Source of the DNA: Geosiphon pyriformis
Lineage: Eukaryota > Glomeromycota > Glomeromycetes > Archaeosporales > Geosiphonaceae
NCBI GenBank assembly: GCA_016748015.1
Contig: JAAOMT010000741.1
Span: forward strand, 475,621-539,620
Direction: 5' to 3'
Length of the DNA stretch: 64,000 nucleotides
Shown here: one piece after another, positions 62,389-64,000 of the stretch
Position numbering within the stretch: position 1 is the stretch's first letter
How the letters are laid out: every line of letters starts with the position of its first letter
Translations under genes and position numbers: made by a program
Notes under the pieces: model-generated
Told to the model about the DNA's origin: nothing
Seen by the model: the letters and a program-made list of their open reading frames with translations, nothing else
Databases searched by the model: none

Positions 62389-63826
62389 TTAGACTATGCC
62401 AGTACGATGTGCCATCATGACGCCTATTATTGCAAAAATTAGAATTCCTGTTAATATAGAAAAGAACCATGTTAAGGATCCTTCTATATCGGGTTGTCCA
62501 GGAACTCGCACATTCATCCCCCATAAACCTATTAAACAAAAACATTTCATAAGCGACCCTAATAGCGGATTTGAGCAGTAAAGTACAATGATAATTTTTG
62601 TTACCCGTGACAAGATTCATTGGGACTAGAATTGTGCCAAGTGCTGTTAAACGAGACAGTATATCATTAATTTGATTGTTCGCTTGTGTCATCTCGATTG
62701 AAATTTGTGCAAGGTAATTTGAGTGAGAGCGTGACAGGATTTTTTCATAATGATTCAAGTTTTGAACCATCGTAATTATGTGGTCTGTAAACAAAAATTT
62801 TGGTTGATTATTTCGTTCGTTCGTTCGTACGTTCGAGAAAAGAAGTTTGAATTGTATTACCTTGAATATCACCTAAATACAGCACAATCTCATTGCTAAT
62901 AATCACATCCCATCGCAATTCATTACATCTTTTAACCAGCCCTTTCATAACATCCGCCTTATTTCCCAGTAAGCGTAAAAGTCCCATGACTTTTTTTCGA
63001 CAGTGGCCAATCCGTCGTAACATATCGGTTTGTTCGGACTCTTTGAGAATCAATACCAGTTCGTCAATCGAATCCACCTCAAATTCGATTGATCGAATTA
63101 ATGGTGCGAACGAATCGGTAATATCATCAATAATGGCGTAATTGATCCAATCTAAAGCAAGAGTATTAAACATTGTTTGGTTCCTTGAAAATGAGAATAA
63201 AAAATATAAACAAATAAATAAATACCAGGTGTGACAGTTATATAATCTTTTAATTGTTTAATACGACGCCTTACATTCCCGGGATGAATAGTAGGTTGAT
63301 AATGAAACTAAGAGTTCAATTGAAAATATTATTGATCACAAAAAAATAGATATAGAAAAAGATCAGCAAGACTCACCGATAGGATTCCTTCTTTCATCAC
63401 GACCATATACAAGCTAACTGGCTGCAAATAAGTTGGGGAATAATGGTCCTGATCAAAAGACCGGAAGCATATAAAGTAGTAATTCTTAAATAATTCACAC
63501 TTTTCCCTAGTTTCTTCTGTTTCAATATCTTCGACAGTCAAAGGATGAATTCCAAAGATCTATGTGCAAACAAAAAGGTGCTGTTGCTATTTTAATATAC
63601 AAATTTGGAACCGCAATCATGAATTAGCATTAAAACCTTTTCTAACCCTGCCCAAATCCCGCATTTCAGATTCTCCTGGGGATAAAATATCGAGCCACCA
63701 ACAACCTGATTTCAACATTTCAGTGAGAGAGGAACCAGAAGGTGGAACTTCGGCCAAGGAACGAGCGTGAACCGTGCTATAGGCAGTAGAATAGAAGGTG
63801 TACCGATAACTAGATTCATTTGGAGA
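62389..63826 (-). CDS. CorA-type magnesium transporter, ALR/MNR2-like (5' part outside or unresolved)
   Basis: Six exons can be read (about 63826-63647, 63559-63377, 63307-63226, 63151-62861, 62784-62605, 62528-62389), 351 residues to the stop. Blocks: YRYTFYSTAYSTVHARSLAE, WWLDILSPGESEM, FGIHPLTVEDI, FHYQPTIHPGNVRRRIKQL, DWINYAIIDDITDSFAPLI, and the C-terminal pore with GLWGMNV (the GMN signature) followed by the second membrane helix FFSILTGILIFAIIGVMMA. It belongs to the fungal ALR1/MNR2 branch that brings magnesium across plasma or vacuolar membranes. The gene starts upstream of 63,826, probably beyond the window end. Confidence 0.88.
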
Positions 63827-64000
63827 CTTGATGAAAAAGGGAAAAAGATGTTAAAAACCTGAAAATCGAAGAAAATTCGGATAGGATTTTGGATTTAGAT
63901 AAATAAAATTATATTTTTGGACTAGTGATAAGATGAAAAACATGAAAATTCTCTAGTTAATTGAAACAAATCGATAAAAAATATATCGTTAAATTTCGTA

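Overview
The window is nuclear DNA of a fungus, most likely an arbuscular mycorrhizal fungus (Glomeromycotina, Rhizophagus-like). The signs are very high A+T, short GT-AG introns of roughly 55-130 bases in nearly every gene, a TKL-type kinase fused to Sel1 repeats, and a decayed LINE and Ty3-type element of the kind common in that group. The organism call is inference. All gene models below were read by eye, with reading phases checked by exon-length arithmetic; single boundaries may be off by a base.

Gene-bearing part, 1.8-44.6 kb: RMI1 (+), TIGAR-like histidine phosphatase (-), complex I B12/NDUFB3 (+), CCDC174-like (-) divergent from CNOT11 (+), a decayed Fanzor/TnpB-type nuclease gene (-), kynureninase (+), HUT1-type nucleotide-sugar carrier (+), CENP-N/Chl4-like kinetochore protein (+), Sel1-repeat kinase (+), GAPDH (-) divergent from a metallophosphoesterase (+), NPC1 sterol transporter (-) divergent from a PAP2 lipid phosphatase (+), TMEM242-like (+), LARGE-type GT49 glycosyltransferase (+), RRP40 exosome cap (+) and a seven-finger NAB2-type poly(A)-binding protein (-). 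These are mostly housekeeping genes (RNA decay and export, respiration, lipid traffic, recombination, kinetochore). They do not form a visible pathway cluster; the only close functional theme is mRNA turnover (CNOT11, RRP40, NAB2).

Repeat-bearing part, 38-62 kb: extremely A+T-rich blocks, then a LINE on the minus strand cut in two (about 46.56-49.92 and 57.57-60.9 kb) by a full-length Ty3/gypsy element (49,923-57,567) with two 654-base LTRs and a 4-base target duplication. Both elements are decayed mainly by C-to-T and G-to-A changes. About 450-500 bases of A+T-rich sequence near 39.65-40.1 kb recur inverted near 61.1-61.6 kb. The window ends in the C-terminal part of an ALR/MNR2-type CorA magnesium transporter (-). 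The first 631 bases are a fold-back, MITE-like element between near-identical direct repeats.

The items most worth following up are the Fanzor relic with a 3' hairpin, the nested retroelements with an uninterrupted extra ORF next to the 3' LTR, and three housekeeping genes that each carry a one-base reading-frame problem at a T-run.
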